Shown here: piece by piece, positions 14,478-21,986 of the stretch
Layout: every line of letters begins with the position of its first letter
Numbering within the stretch: position 1 is the stretch's first letter
Origin: Candidatus Aminicenantota bacterium
Lineage (GTDB): Bacteria; Acidobacteriota; Aminicenantia; Aminicenantales; UBA4085
Assembly: GCA_022866045.1 (NCBI GenBank)
Contig: JALHTW010000001.1
Coordinates: 1-35,513, forward strand
Reading direction: 5' to 3'
Length of the DNA stretch: 35,513 nucleotides
The notes under the pieces: model-generated
What the model saw: only the letters and a program-made list of their open reading frames with translations
Told to the model about the DNA's origin: nothing
The model's database searches: none
Made by a program: the position numbers and the translations under genes

Positions 14478-17018
14478 CTAACGCCCAGACCCATTTTTTT
14501 CTTCGCAGACGGGGTCCTTGACTTTCCGGTTGGCCCGGCAGAAATTCATCATGGCGCTGATGGCGCGCTGTCCGGCTTCGGCCGAGCCGTCCTGATGGAC
14601 GAAGGCCTCCACGAATTCGAGGAGGTCCGGAGCCGGCGGCCGTTTTCCGTAATCGTGCATCACGTTAACAATCGCCGCGTCCAGGCCGTATTCTTGCGCT
14701 TTGGCCAGGTATGCGCGGCAGACGCCGGTCCTCCGGCCCGGGAGGTCCCGGACGGCGTTGGTGATTCCCAGCGAGAGGTGGACTCCCTTCATCGCCGGGT
14801 CTTTTTTGATCCGGCGGATCGTCTCGAAGGCCCGGTAAGTGTATCCCGGCGTGTCCGGCGTCATCGGCATATCGATGGCCAGCGGGAATACCGTCGAGTC
14901 GAAGAAAATGTCCTCCGGCTTGAAGCCGTACGTTCGGGTCGCAGCCTGGAAGATCGTCCGGGCCATGGCGCAGAGTTCGTCGATGCCGTAGTAGGAGCCT
15001 TCCGAACCCGTGGACTGGATGTCCACGAGCAGCCCGATGAACTTGAAGGGATATTTGGCCCGGAGAGGCAGCAGACGATCCATTGTGTACGTCTTGACCG
15101 AATTCAGGAGAGGCGCGGGAACAGAGGACGCAGCATCCTCATACCACGCTTCGAGACCGGCGATGAGGACCTCCGGAGAGCCGCTGTCCACACAAACCGG
15201 AACACCGTCACTGTGTTGGCGGATGAGCCGGACATAGTCGCGGATCATCCGGACCGTCAGCTCCGGGTTTTTTTCTCCGAAGGCATCCACGTTTACTTCG
15301 ATGTAATCCGCGCCGTGTTTGACCTGGGCTTTGACAAGGGAGATGATGTAGTCTCGGGCCCCGCTCGTTTTTTCCCATGCGCCTTGGCCAAGCCGGAGAA
15401 GCTCTTTCATCGCCGCCGCAGGCCTTGCGATGCTCGCATGGACACTTTCCCCGATCTGGATCAGGCCGGTTTTTTTGGTGTGGTCTTTTTCGAAGAGGTA
15501 GTTTAAAAGAGACGCCGTCCCGTCGAGCGCCGGGATGCGGCGGGGATTGATCGTTCTCTCCAATTTCTTTAATCCATGCGGGCCTTCGCTCGCGGCCGCC
15601 TCGTAAATGAGCTCTCCGACGCACCGCCGCCCTGTGTCGTGGCTGCACATGCCTTCGGCATTCGCGTCCCCGCAGGGAGGGTTCGGCAGCCCTTTCGCGC
15701 ATTCGCCGAGCGTGCAGCGGCCGAAGTTCTCGGGCAGGAAGCAATCGCCGCATTCCTCGCAGTCGAAAAGGACGGTCTTCAGGGCTTTCTCCCCAGCGAA
15801 AAAGATTTTGTAGGGAGCGCCTTTTCCTTGGCGCAGCGAAGAACTGAGGCCGAGGAATTTTTTAACGGCGGGTTCGAGGCCCTGGCCCGGCGTCAGGAGA
15901 GTCCGATGCGTGACGTCGAAGAACTTCTTGTGGAAGTCTGGTCTCGGCCGCGAGGGCTCTCTCCGCTGGCCTCTGTCATCATATAGATAGAATCCTGATT
16001 TTCCGTCGGGAAGCTTCTTTATGGCGAAGTCCAGGTTGTTCTGGAATTGTCTCCAGCCGCCGCCGATGTCCTTGGCCCTCTTCATGATTTTCACGAGCGT
16101 GTCGAAGTCCCAGAGGCCTCCGATATCGACGCCGGCTGCGCCAAGGTCCCGGTACATGGCCACCTGCTCGGCGGCCCGCTCGATATGTTCGCGGACGGAT
16201 TCCTTGGACACTTTTTCAAAGAGATCTTTTGTGACCAAACATCCCGGAAGTTTTCCTTCGTGCATAAGGCGCGGGGCGGGCGTCATCGTGGACAGAAGAT
16301 AGACGTTGCCGAAAACGGGCGCTTCAATATTTTCGTCCTTAAGATACCGGAAGAGCTCTTCGCTTTTGCGCCAATCCCAGCCCATTTGGGTGATCAGGGC
16401 GTCCGCTCCGGCCCGGATCTTCTTTCGCATCTTGGCAACCTGCTGCATCTGGGAGGCTTCCGTGTATTTGAAAGGCGACACGGCGGCGAGGACATAAAAT
16501 TGATGGGTCCGGTCGAAATCACCCGGCGCGGCCCGCTGGAAGGATTCGTTGGACATGTCTTTGATCAAATCGATGAGGCCGACGGAATCGACCTCGAAGA
16601 CGCCTTTCCCCGCGGATGGCTTGTCGCCGGTCAGGGCCAGGACGGATTCAAGGCCCAGCTTCTCCAGTCCGATGAGATATGTCTTTATCGCTTCGATGTT
16701 GTGGTCTTTGGCCGTCACATGGGGGATGACGTCGAGATCAGCCCAGAGGTTCTTCATCTTGAGGAGCGAAAAGACATCGGCCGGGCTCATCGATGCGACG
16801 CCGTTGGGGCTCTGGGGAATCGTGATGCCCGCGAAGCGCACATCATCGGGCAGGCCGGATTTCTTCTCTGCGTATCCTCTTAAGAATTTTTCGAAATTGC
16901 TCAGGTCGTGCCCTGGAAGGGGGACGAGTTCGGCGAGGACGAGGAACCGGCGTTCGTCGGCCGCAGAGTTCACAAGCCTTTTCAGTCGGTTATTCATGTC
17001 CATATTCTTCCGAATCAT
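14478..17018 (-). CDS. Methylenetetrahydrofolate reductase - MetV-like Cys-rich - pterin-binding methyltransferase fusion
   Basis: An 846-residue protein with three parts. Residues about 20-320 form a MetF-like barrel (ALTGDKPSAGKG, QMGWDW, AGVDIGGLWD), which reduces methylene-THF to methyl-THF. Residues about 410-475 are the MTHFR C-terminal/MetV-like region, with eight cysteines (420, 423, 426, 435, 440, 449, 458, 466), expected to bind an Fe-S cluster or zinc. Residues about 515-815 are a pterin-binding barrel of the AcsE/MetH type (QIGESVHASIA, EVNVDAFG, VCVDSGSPEV, NSVKTY, GITNAVRDLPGR). In acetogens these are separate chains (MetF, MetV, AcsE). Together they could make methyl-THF and pass the methyl on. 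The start at 17018 is preferred: an upstream ATG at 17075 has no ribosome site; 17003 is an alternative. Confidence 0.88.
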   Translation of the reverse strand: MIRKNMDMNNRLKRLVNSAADERRFLVLAELVPLPGHDLSNFEKFLRGYAEKKSGLPDDVRFAGITIPQSPNGVASMSPADVFSLLKMKNLWADLDVIPHVTAKDHNIEAIKTYLIGLEKLGLESVLALTGDKPSAGKGVFEVDSVGLIDLIKDMSNESFQRAAPGDFDRTHQFYVLAAVSPFKYTEASQMQQVAKMRKKIRAGADALITQMGWDWRKSEELFRYLKDENIEAPVFGNVYLLSTMTPAPRLMHEGKLPGCLVTKDLFEKVSKESVREHIERAAEQVAMYRDLGAAGVDIGGLWDFDTLVKIMKRAKDIGGGWRQFQNNLDFAIKKLPDGKSGFYLYDDRGQRREPSRPRPDFHKKFFDVTHRTLLTPGQGLEPAVKKFLGLSSSLRQGKGAPYKIFFAGEKALKTVLFDCEECGDCFLPENFGRCTLGECAKGLPNPPCGDANAEGMCSHDTGRRCVGELIYEAAASEGPHGLKKLERTINPRRIPALDGTASLLNYLFEKDHTKKTGLIQIGESVHASIARPAAAMKELLRLGQGAWEKTSGARDYIISLVKAQVKHGADYIEVNVDAFGEKNPELTVRMIRDYVRLIRQHSDGVPVCVDSGSPEVLIAGLEAWYEDAASSVPAPLLNSVKTYTMDRLLPLRAKYPFKFIGLLVDIQSTGSEGSYYGIDELCAMARTIFQAATRTYGFKPEDIFFDSTVFPLAIDMPMTPDTPGYTYRAFETIRRIKKDPAMKGVHLSLGITNAVRDLPGRRTGVCRAYLAKAQEYGLDAAIVNVMHDYGKRPPAPDLLEFVEAFVHQDGSAEAGQRAISAMMNFCRANRKVKDPVCEEKNGSGR

Positions 17019-17068
17019 TTTATAGCGGTTTCTTTCCTTCAATTCAATAAAAATTTTTTGCCGATGTC

Positions 17069-17097
17069 TTGACATAGGCGTACCACCGCGCTACACT
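17069..17097 (+). promoter_or_regulatory. Probable sigma70 promoter for the 17155 gene
   Basis: TTGACA (17069-17074, perfect), 17-nt spacer, TACACT (17092-17097, 4 of 6). The -35 box sits in a small palindrome, ATGTC-TT-GACAT (17064-17075), that could be an operator shared with the divergent MTHFR fusion gene. Confidence 0.5.
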
Positions 17098-17154
17098 TAA
17101 GTTAACTCTGTGATAAAATATCCATGAGACGAAGAGTGAAAAGATTTTTTTTCG

Positions 17155-17958
17155 ATGGACACGCAAAGCGATACAGATCCAGGAAGTCCCGCTGACGCGG
17201 GAGGCGTCATCGTCCGCGACGATCAGTTCGATTTTTATCCCCTCCTTGATTCCGTGAAAGCCTGCCGAAAGAGCGGAAACCGTCTGAAGTTCATCGATTC
17301 TGGAAGGCTCGCCCCCATCGAGCTCGAAGAGCTGGCGAAGGCGGGCGCCGACCTTTACACCTCCGACCTCGCCCGGCAGGACTATCGAGAATTCATTCTG
17401 GCAAACAACGCCGCAAAAAGAGGCGGTGCCGTCATCGCCTATTTCCACCACGGTCCCTTCGTCCTCGAAGAAAAAGAAAAAACCGTTTCGTTCACGTCTC
17501 TCAAAGAGATGGGCCGGAGCGGGATCTGTCTCTATGTCTCCAACGGACGCCTCAAACGCGAGTTCCCCGCGCTCGAGGAACTGGCCTGTGCCTGCGCGAA
17601 GAGCGGCGGCCGATTTGTGGTTTATCATCACGGGCCGCTCGACCCGGCGCTGGAAGACCTCGCCCGCCAAGGCGCATGGATTCACATGTCCGGCCGAAGC
17701 CTCGAGCGGGACGACGATGCCGTTCTTCTCTGCGATTCCGTGCGGACCGCGCGCGAACATGATGCCAACATCGTTCTCCATATCGAAAGCCCGCTGAATC
17801 TGGCCTGGCTCGAAGATATCTTCGAAGCCGGAGCGTTCGTCCTTTTTCAAACGCCGCCGAGCGATTACCGGTCGCCCCAGCGGCCTTTTGAGTTTCGGGC
17901 CAAACGTCAAAAACTCGATTTCAGGACCTCCTATCTCTTTCCCGCATTTATGCTCTAA
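17155..17958 (+). CDS. Unrecognised protein of four beta-alpha repeat modules
   Basis: A 267-residue, probably cytosolic protein (no signal or membrane segment). I do not recognise the family. Four related units can be seen, at about residues 41-71, 90-131, 151-183 and 204-234. Each has a hydrophobic strand ending in a polar or His/Gly/Pro turn (KFIDSGRL; IAYFHHGPF; VVYHHGPL; VLHIESPL), then a helix of LxxLxxAGA type, then a short strand (LYTSD; LYVSN; IHMSG; VLFQT). This suggests a beta-alpha repeat fold such as a half barrel. The two HHGP turns might bind metal or a phosphate. The Shine-Dalgarno is weak. It has its own promoter and is divergent from the folate fusion; function unknown. Confidence 0.7.
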   Translation: MDTQSDTDPGSPADAGGVIVRDDQFDFYPLLDSVKACRKSGNRLKFIDSGRLAPIELEELAKAGADLYTSDLARQDYREFILANNAAKRGGAVIAYFHHGPFVLEEKEKTVSFTSLKEMGRSGICLYVSNGRLKREFPALEELACACAKSGGRFVVYHHGPLDPALEDLARQGAWIHMSGRSLERDDDAVLLCDSVRTAREHDANIVLHIESPLNLAWLEDIFEAGAFVLFQTPPSDYRSPQRPFEFRAKRQKLDFRTSYLFPAFML

Positions 17959-18043
17959 CATGTCAAAGAATTTTACAGCTCAATGGCTTGGGGGTTATAA
18001 ACGATTTTTCCACCACAGATGGTATCTTTTTTACGAAAAAGTA

Positions 18044-18075
18044 TTGACATTTGGTGAAAATGATATATATATAAA
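18044..18075 (+). promoter_or_regulatory. Strong sigma70-type promoter for the ATP-grasp/GNAT/aminomutase cassette
   Basis: A perfect TTGACA at 18044-18049 is followed by an alternating TA tract. TATATA at 18066-18071 or 18068-18073 (spacers 16 or 18) or TATAAA at 18070-18075 can act as -10. About 110 nt of leader separate it from the first ATG at 18191. The -10 region is part of a 15-bp tandem repeat. Confidence 0.6.
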
Positions 18076-18091
18076 AGATATATATATAAAA
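18062..18091 (+). repeat. Two perfect tandem copies of a 15-bp AT-rich unit
   Basis: GATATATATATAAAA occurs at 18062-18076 and again at 18077-18091, with no mismatch. The unit covers the -10 element of the cassette promoter, so copy-number change would alter the promoter region. Confidence 0.85.
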
Positions 18092-18190
18092 AGTGAACAG
18101 ACCAAAAAATTGGATGAGAGATATTCGAGCTGACATGATCACGATCCGGGGGACATTCGAGAACCTGAGGCGAAGCCGAGAAAAGCTGCG

Positions 18191-19321
18191 ATGAAGATTG
18201 GCTTGCTCTACAGCTCGAAAGCAGGAATGGGCTCAACGTTGAATCGACGTTTCGCTGAAGATAAAAGAGAAGAGGACGACGAACCTCCACCCGATTTTCT
18301 CGCCGAGTGCGATTCCGATGAAACCATAACAGCCGTCGCGGGCGCTCTCCGCACGCGCTACGATGTCATCCCCATCGAATCCGATGAGCGGGCCTTCGAC
18401 CGGCTGAGAAAAGCGAAGCCCGACCTTGTCTTCAATATCGCCGAGCGGTTGTTCGGCCCCAACCGCGAATCGCACATTCCCACGCTCTGCGAGATCCTGG
18501 ACATTCCCTTTACCGGTTCGGACCCGCTGACGTTGAGCATTTGCCTCGACAAGTCCCGGGCGAAGGAGATTCTCTCGTTCCACAGGATCCCGAATCCCGA
18601 ATTCCGGATCGTTGAGCCGGGCGCCCCGGTGCCGTCGGACATCAAACTGCCGGCGATCGTGAAGCCGCTCTACGAAGGGTCGAGCAAGGGCATCAAGGAC
18701 AATTCGGTCGTGGACGACCGGGACATCCTATGCGCCCGCGTCCGCGAAGTGATGTCCCTCTACAAACAGCCGGTCATCATCGAACGTTTTCTCAACGGCC
18801 GGGAATTTACCGTGGGAGTGCTCGGGAACTTCCCCCACCTCGAAATTCTGCCGATCGTCGAGATCGACCACAGCCTGCTGCCTCAGGGCGCGCGGCCGAT
18901 TTATTCCTACGAAGCCAAGTGGATCTGGGACACGCCCGAGAACCCGCTCGAGATCTTCAAGTGCCCGGCGCGGATCCCGGTCGAGGTCCGGGCGAAGATC
19001 GAGAAGATCGTCACAAAGGCCTGCCGGGTCCTCCGGATTAGGGACTGGTGCCGCATTGATGTCCGCCTTGATGAAAACAGCGAGCCGAACATCCTTGAGA
19101 TCAATCCCCTGCCGGGAATCCTTCCCAAACCCGAGGACAACTCGTGCCTGCCCAAGGCGGCGCGGACGGCCGGATACACCTATAACGAACTCATCTTGAG
19201 GGTTGTGGACGAGGCTTTAATCCGCTACGGCTTCGGCGGCGAAACAAAGAACGAAAAAACGCCCGAGAAGAAGATGAAGAAAAACGAAGAACGAACGGTG
19301 GACTGCCGATGGGCCGAGTAA
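18191..19321 (+). CDS. D-Ala-D-Ala-ligase-like ATP-grasp enzyme (first of two)
   Basis: A 376-residue ATP-grasp ligase. These enzymes activate a carboxylate as an acyl phosphate and join it to an amine. Seen: an N-terminal domain ending at FTGSDPLTLSICLDK (108-121), the lysine and glycine-rich loop VKPLYEGSSKG (157-167), ATP-binding IIERFLNGREFTV (196-208), and Mg ligands Asp290, Glu303 and Asn305 in RIDVRLDE and LEINPLPG. An acidic insert (KREEDDEPPPDF, 25-36) and a charged lysine/glutamate-rich tail (about 350-376) are unlike standard Ddl. Ligand-side residues differ from cell-wall Ddl, so another peptide or amide product is likely. Its last 13 nt overlap the second ligase gene. Confidence 0.85.
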   Translation: MKIGLLYSSKAGMGSTLNRRFAEDKREEDDEPPPDFLAECDSDETITAVAGALRTRYDVIPIESDERAFDRLRKAKPDLVFNIAERLFGPNRESHIPTLCEILDIPFTGSDPLTLSICLDKSRAKEILSFHRIPNPEFRIVEPGAPVPSDIKLPAIVKPLYEGSSKGIKDNSVVDDRDILCARVREVMSLYKQPVIIERFLNGREFTVGVLGNFPHLEILPIVEIDHSLLPQGARPIYSYEAKWIWDTPENPLEIFKCPARIPVEVRAKIEKIVTKACRVLRIRDWCRIDVRLDENSEPNILEINPLPGILPKPEDNSCLPKAARTAGYTYNELILRVVDEALIRYGFGGETKNEKTPEKKMKKNEERTVDCRWAE

Positions 19322-20331
19322 AGGAAAAGAACATCCTGGTCGGCATCGCCTATAATGCATACGACCCGCTGACCAGCCGGAAGATCGAACGGCCCTCGGA
19401 GGAGTCCGTCGAGCAGACAGCCAAAGAGGCCCTGACCGCCATCACCGAACTCGGCTATACGGCCTTCATCCTGCCCCTCCACCGGAGCTTCATGAGCTTC
19501 CTGAACCGGCTCAAGGACCTCAACGCCGACGTGATCATCAACCTCTGCGAGGCGTTCGCGGGATATCCCCAGCTCGAGGCTAACGTGGCCGCGGCATTCG
19601 AGCTGCTCGACGTCGCTTTCACCGGGAACGACTCCCGGACCCTCGCCCTCTGCCTGAACAAGTTCAAGACGAAGGCCGTCCTGAAGCATTGCGGATTGCC
19701 GACGCCGCCGGCGAAACTCATCGATTCTCCCGAGGCGAAATTGGACATCCCGTTTCCTGTGATCGTGAAGCCCAACACCGAGGATGCCAGCCTGGGCATC
19801 CTTCCGGATTCCGTGGTCAGTGACCAGGAAGGGTTGCAGAAGCAGGTCCAGCGGATCCTCGACGTTCATGAGCAGCCGGCCCTCGTGGAGGCGTTCATCG
19901 AAGGCCGGGAATTCAACGTAGCCGTCTTCGACAACGGCAAGCCCGAAGCGCTCCCCGTCTCGGAGATCGATTTTTCCAAGATGCCGGAAGGCTGGACCCA
20001 TATCCTGTGCTATCAGGCCAAATGGCTGACGGACGATATCCTCTATACCAGCACCCTTCCCGTGTGCCCGGCCCAGATTGATGACGCTTTGAAAGCGAAA
20101 TTGCAGGAGACGGCGGTCAATGCGTTTCAGGCCGTCGGATGCCGCGACTACGCGCGCATCGATTTCCGGATGGACAAAAAAGGAAAGATCTATATCCTCG
20201 AGGTCAATCCCAATCCGGACATCAGCCTCAACGCGGGATACGCCCGGGCCCTCGGGGCGGCCGGCATCGAATACAAGATCTTCTGGCAGAGAATGATCGA
20301 GAAGGCCCTGGCGAGGAAGGTGAAGAAATGA
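19309..20331 (+). CDS. D-Ala-D-Ala-ligase-like ATP-grasp enzyme (second of two)
   Basis: A 340-residue ATP-grasp ligase clearly related to, but distinct from, its upstream neighbour. Seen: NLCEAFAGYPQLE (78-90), FTGNDSRTLALCLNK (104-118), VKPNTEDASLGI (153-164) in place of the usual EGSS loop, LVEAFIEGREFNVAVF (192-207), and Mg ligands Asp285, Glu298 and Asn300 in ARIDFRMD and LEVNPNPDIS. The pair likely ligates different substrates or acts in sequence. It overlaps the first ligase by 13 nt, and its TGA overlaps the acetyltransferase ATG. This order implies fixed stoichiometry from one mRNA. Confidence 0.85.
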   Translation: MGRVKEKNILVGIAYNAYDPLTSRKIERPSEESVEQTAKEALTAITELGYTAFILPLHRSFMSFLNRLKDLNADVIINLCEAFAGYPQLEANVAAAFELLDVAFTGNDSRTLALCLNKFKTKAVLKHCGLPTPPAKLIDSPEAKLDIPFPVIVKPNTEDASLGILPDSVVSDQEGLQKQVQRILDVHEQPALVEAFIEGREFNVAVFDNGKPEALPVSEIDFSKMPEGWTHILCYQAKWLTDDILYTSTLPVCPAQIDDALKAKLQETAVNAFQAVGCRDYARIDFRMDKKGKIYILEVNPNPDISLNAGYARALGAAGIEYKIFWQRMIEKALARKVKK

Positions 20332-20819
20332 TCCGGTCCATGGCAAGATCCGATAAGACCGTGGTCATGGAGTTGATCGAAGCAACAAACTTCTTCCGTC
20401 CCGATGAACTCCACGTCGCCGAAGAGCTCGTCGACATCTACCTCAATCATCCGGATCAGAAGGACTACGAGGTCGTGGTTATCGAAAGCGAAGAGCACGA
20501 GGTTGCCGGCTACTTGACATGGGGCTCGACGGCGCTCACGGTCGGCACTTATGATCTTTACTGGATGGCCGTTTCCCCGAAGCACCAGGGAAAAGGGTAC
20601 GGTAAAAAGCTCGTCGAATGGCTCGAGGCGAAGGTCGCGGAGCTCAGGGGCCGGATGATTATCGTCGAGACCTCCTCGATGCCCAAATACGATCCGACCC
20701 GCCGGTTTTATTCAGGCTTGAATTATCGAGAGATTGCCCGCATCCCGGACTTTTACCAGCCCGGCGATGACCGGGTCATATATGTTAAGCAGCTAGGCTT
20801 AAAGGAAAAAGGAGATTAG
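20328..20819 (+). CDS. GNAT-family N-acetyltransferase
   Basis: A 163-residue acetyl-CoA-dependent acetyltransferase. The pyrophosphate-binding motif A is visible as YWMAVSPKHQGKGYGKKLVEWL (Gln87-Gly-Lys-Gly-Tyr-Gly92). After it come the VETSSMPKYDPTRRFYSGLNY helix-strand typical of motif B and a closing strand DDRVIYVKQLG. The start is fixed by the ATGA overlap with the upstream gene; a longer reading frame exists but overlaps that gene. Between ligase and lysine-aminomutase-type genes, the natural guess is acetylation of beta-lysine or of a peptide amine, as in the AblA/AblB route, though this protein is much shorter than AblB. Confidence 0.85.
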   Translation: MIRSMARSDKTVVMELIEATNFFRPDELHVAEELVDIYLNHPDQKDYEVVVIESEEHEVAGYLTWGSTALTVGTYDLYWMAVSPKHQGKGYGKKLVEWLEAKVAELRGRMIIVETSSMPKYDPTRRFYSGLNYREIARIPDFYQPGDDRVIYVKQLGLKEKGD

Positions 20820-20823
20820 GACG

Positions 20824-21948
20824 ATGGACGAATGGCCGCAAATATTGAGGGGCAGCCTGCGGACGCCCGACGAGATCGCCGCGCACTTCGGCTTGAACAA
20901 AGACGAGATCCGCAAGGTTGCCCGTGCTTTTAAGACACAGATCACGCCGTATTATGCGGGCCTGATCAAACACAAAGGCGATCCTCTCTACCGCCAGGTC
21001 GTGCCCGATGCCGCCGAGCTCGAGCGGAACACCGGCCTCGCCGATCCGTTGAACGAGGACGAGGATTCGCCCGTCCCGAGCGTTATCCATCGCTACCCGG
21101 ACCGCCTCCTGTTTCTCGTCTCGCACTGCTGCGCCTCGTACTGCCGGTTTTGCACGAGAAAACGGAAAGTGGGCGACCCGAGCAAGATCCATCCGCGCTA
21201 CATCGAGGACGGCCTGGATTACATCCGCAGCCATCCAGAGATTCGCGACGTCATCGTTTCCGGCGGCGATCCGCTGATGCTCAGCGACGCCCGGCTCGAA
21301 TATATTTTGAAGGAGCTCCGCGCCGTCCCGCACCTCGAGATCCTGCGCATCGGGACGCGCGTGCCGTGCTTCCTGCCCCAGCGTGTGACGCCGAAGCTTG
21401 CGGCCATGCTCAAGATATATCACCCGCTCTACGTCAACGTTCACTTCAACCATCCGGACGAGATCACGCCCGAAGCGGCGAAGGCCCTTGGGCTGCTGGC
21501 CGACGCGGGCATCCCGCTGGGCAACCAGACCGTTCTCTTGAAGGGCGTCAACGACGACCCGGCGGTCATGCGCCGGCTCATGCAGAAGCTCCTGTTCGTG
21601 CGCGTCCGGCCGTATTATATCTACCAGGCGGACTACGTCCAGGGGACCGACCATCTCCGGACGACGGTCGAGAAGGGCCTCGAGATCATGGACGCCCTGC
21701 GGGGCTGGACCTCGGGGCTGGCCGTGCCGTACTACGTCATCGACGCCCCTGGCGGCGGCGGCAAAATCCCCGTTTTGCCGAAATACGTCCAGACCATCAA
21801 CGATGAGCAAGTCGTCATGCGGAACTACGCGGGCGAGATTTACGCCTACCCGCAGACCCAGTCGGGCCAGAAGAAGAGGTCGAGGAAGGAAAAGCAGCCG
21901 TTCGTGACACCCTGCTATGGTGTGACCAACGCCCCTCCCATCGGATAG
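20824..21948 (+). CDS. KamA-family radical SAM amino acid 2,3-aminomutase, probably lysine-specific
   Basis: A 374-residue SAM- and PLP-dependent enzyme that moves the alpha-amino group to the beta carbon. Cluster cysteines are Cys103, Cys107 and Cys110 (CASYCRFCTRKRKVG). The SGGDPLML motif contacts SAM. The PLP lysine is Lys314 in DAPGGGGKIP. Asp270 (in IYQADYVQG) and Asp307 match Asp293 and Asp330 of the Clostridium lysine 2,3-aminomutase, which hold the substrate epsilon-amine; glutamate mutases change these. The zinc-binding cysteine tail of the clostridial enzyme is missing, so it is closer in length to EpmB. It has a good ribosome site (AAGGAG), 4 nt after the acetyltransferase stop. 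Last gene of the cassette. Confidence 0.9.
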   Translation: MDEWPQILRGSLRTPDEIAAHFGLNKDEIRKVARAFKTQITPYYAGLIKHKGDPLYRQVVPDAAELERNTGLADPLNEDEDSPVPSVIHRYPDRLLFLVSHCCASYCRFCTRKRKVGDPSKIHPRYIEDGLDYIRSHPEIRDVIVSGGDPLMLSDARLEYILKELRAVPHLEILRIGTRVPCFLPQRVTPKLAAMLKIYHPLYVNVHFNHPDEITPEAAKALGLLADAGIPLGNQTVLLKGVNDDPAVMRRLMQKLLFVRVRPYYIYQADYVQGTDHLRTTVEKGLEIMDALRGWTSGLAVPYYVIDAPGGGGKIPVLPKYVQTINDEQVVMRNYAGEIYAYPQTQSGQKKRSRKEKQPFVTPCYGVTNAPPIG

Positions 21949-21955
21949 AAAAGAC

Positions 21956-21982
21956 AAGGGGACACAAATGCGTGTCCCCCTT
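21956..21982. terminator. GGGGACAC hairpin between convergent genes
   Basis: AAGGGGACAC (21956-21965), 6-nt loop, GTGTCCCCCTT (21972-21982), then CTTTCT. It lies in the 38-nt gap between the aminomutase and the convergent SIS gene, so it can end both transcripts. The head is that of the repeat family at 203 and 35316. Confidence 0.65.
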
Positions 21983-21986
21983 CTTT

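Noticed and set aside
18062-18091. Start of a CRISPR array
   Set aside because: Only two directly abutting 15-bp units with no spacers and no cas genes.
18191-20331. The two ATP-grasp proteins as cell-wall D-Ala-D-Ala ligases
   Set aside because: No mur, ddl or division genes are near; the second lacks the EGSS loop, and the operon partners point elsewhere.
20824-21948. EpmB acting in the EF-P modification pathway as the main call
   Set aside because: Length fits, but no EF-P or EpmA gene is near and the neighbours are ligases and an acetyltransferase; kept only as an alternative.
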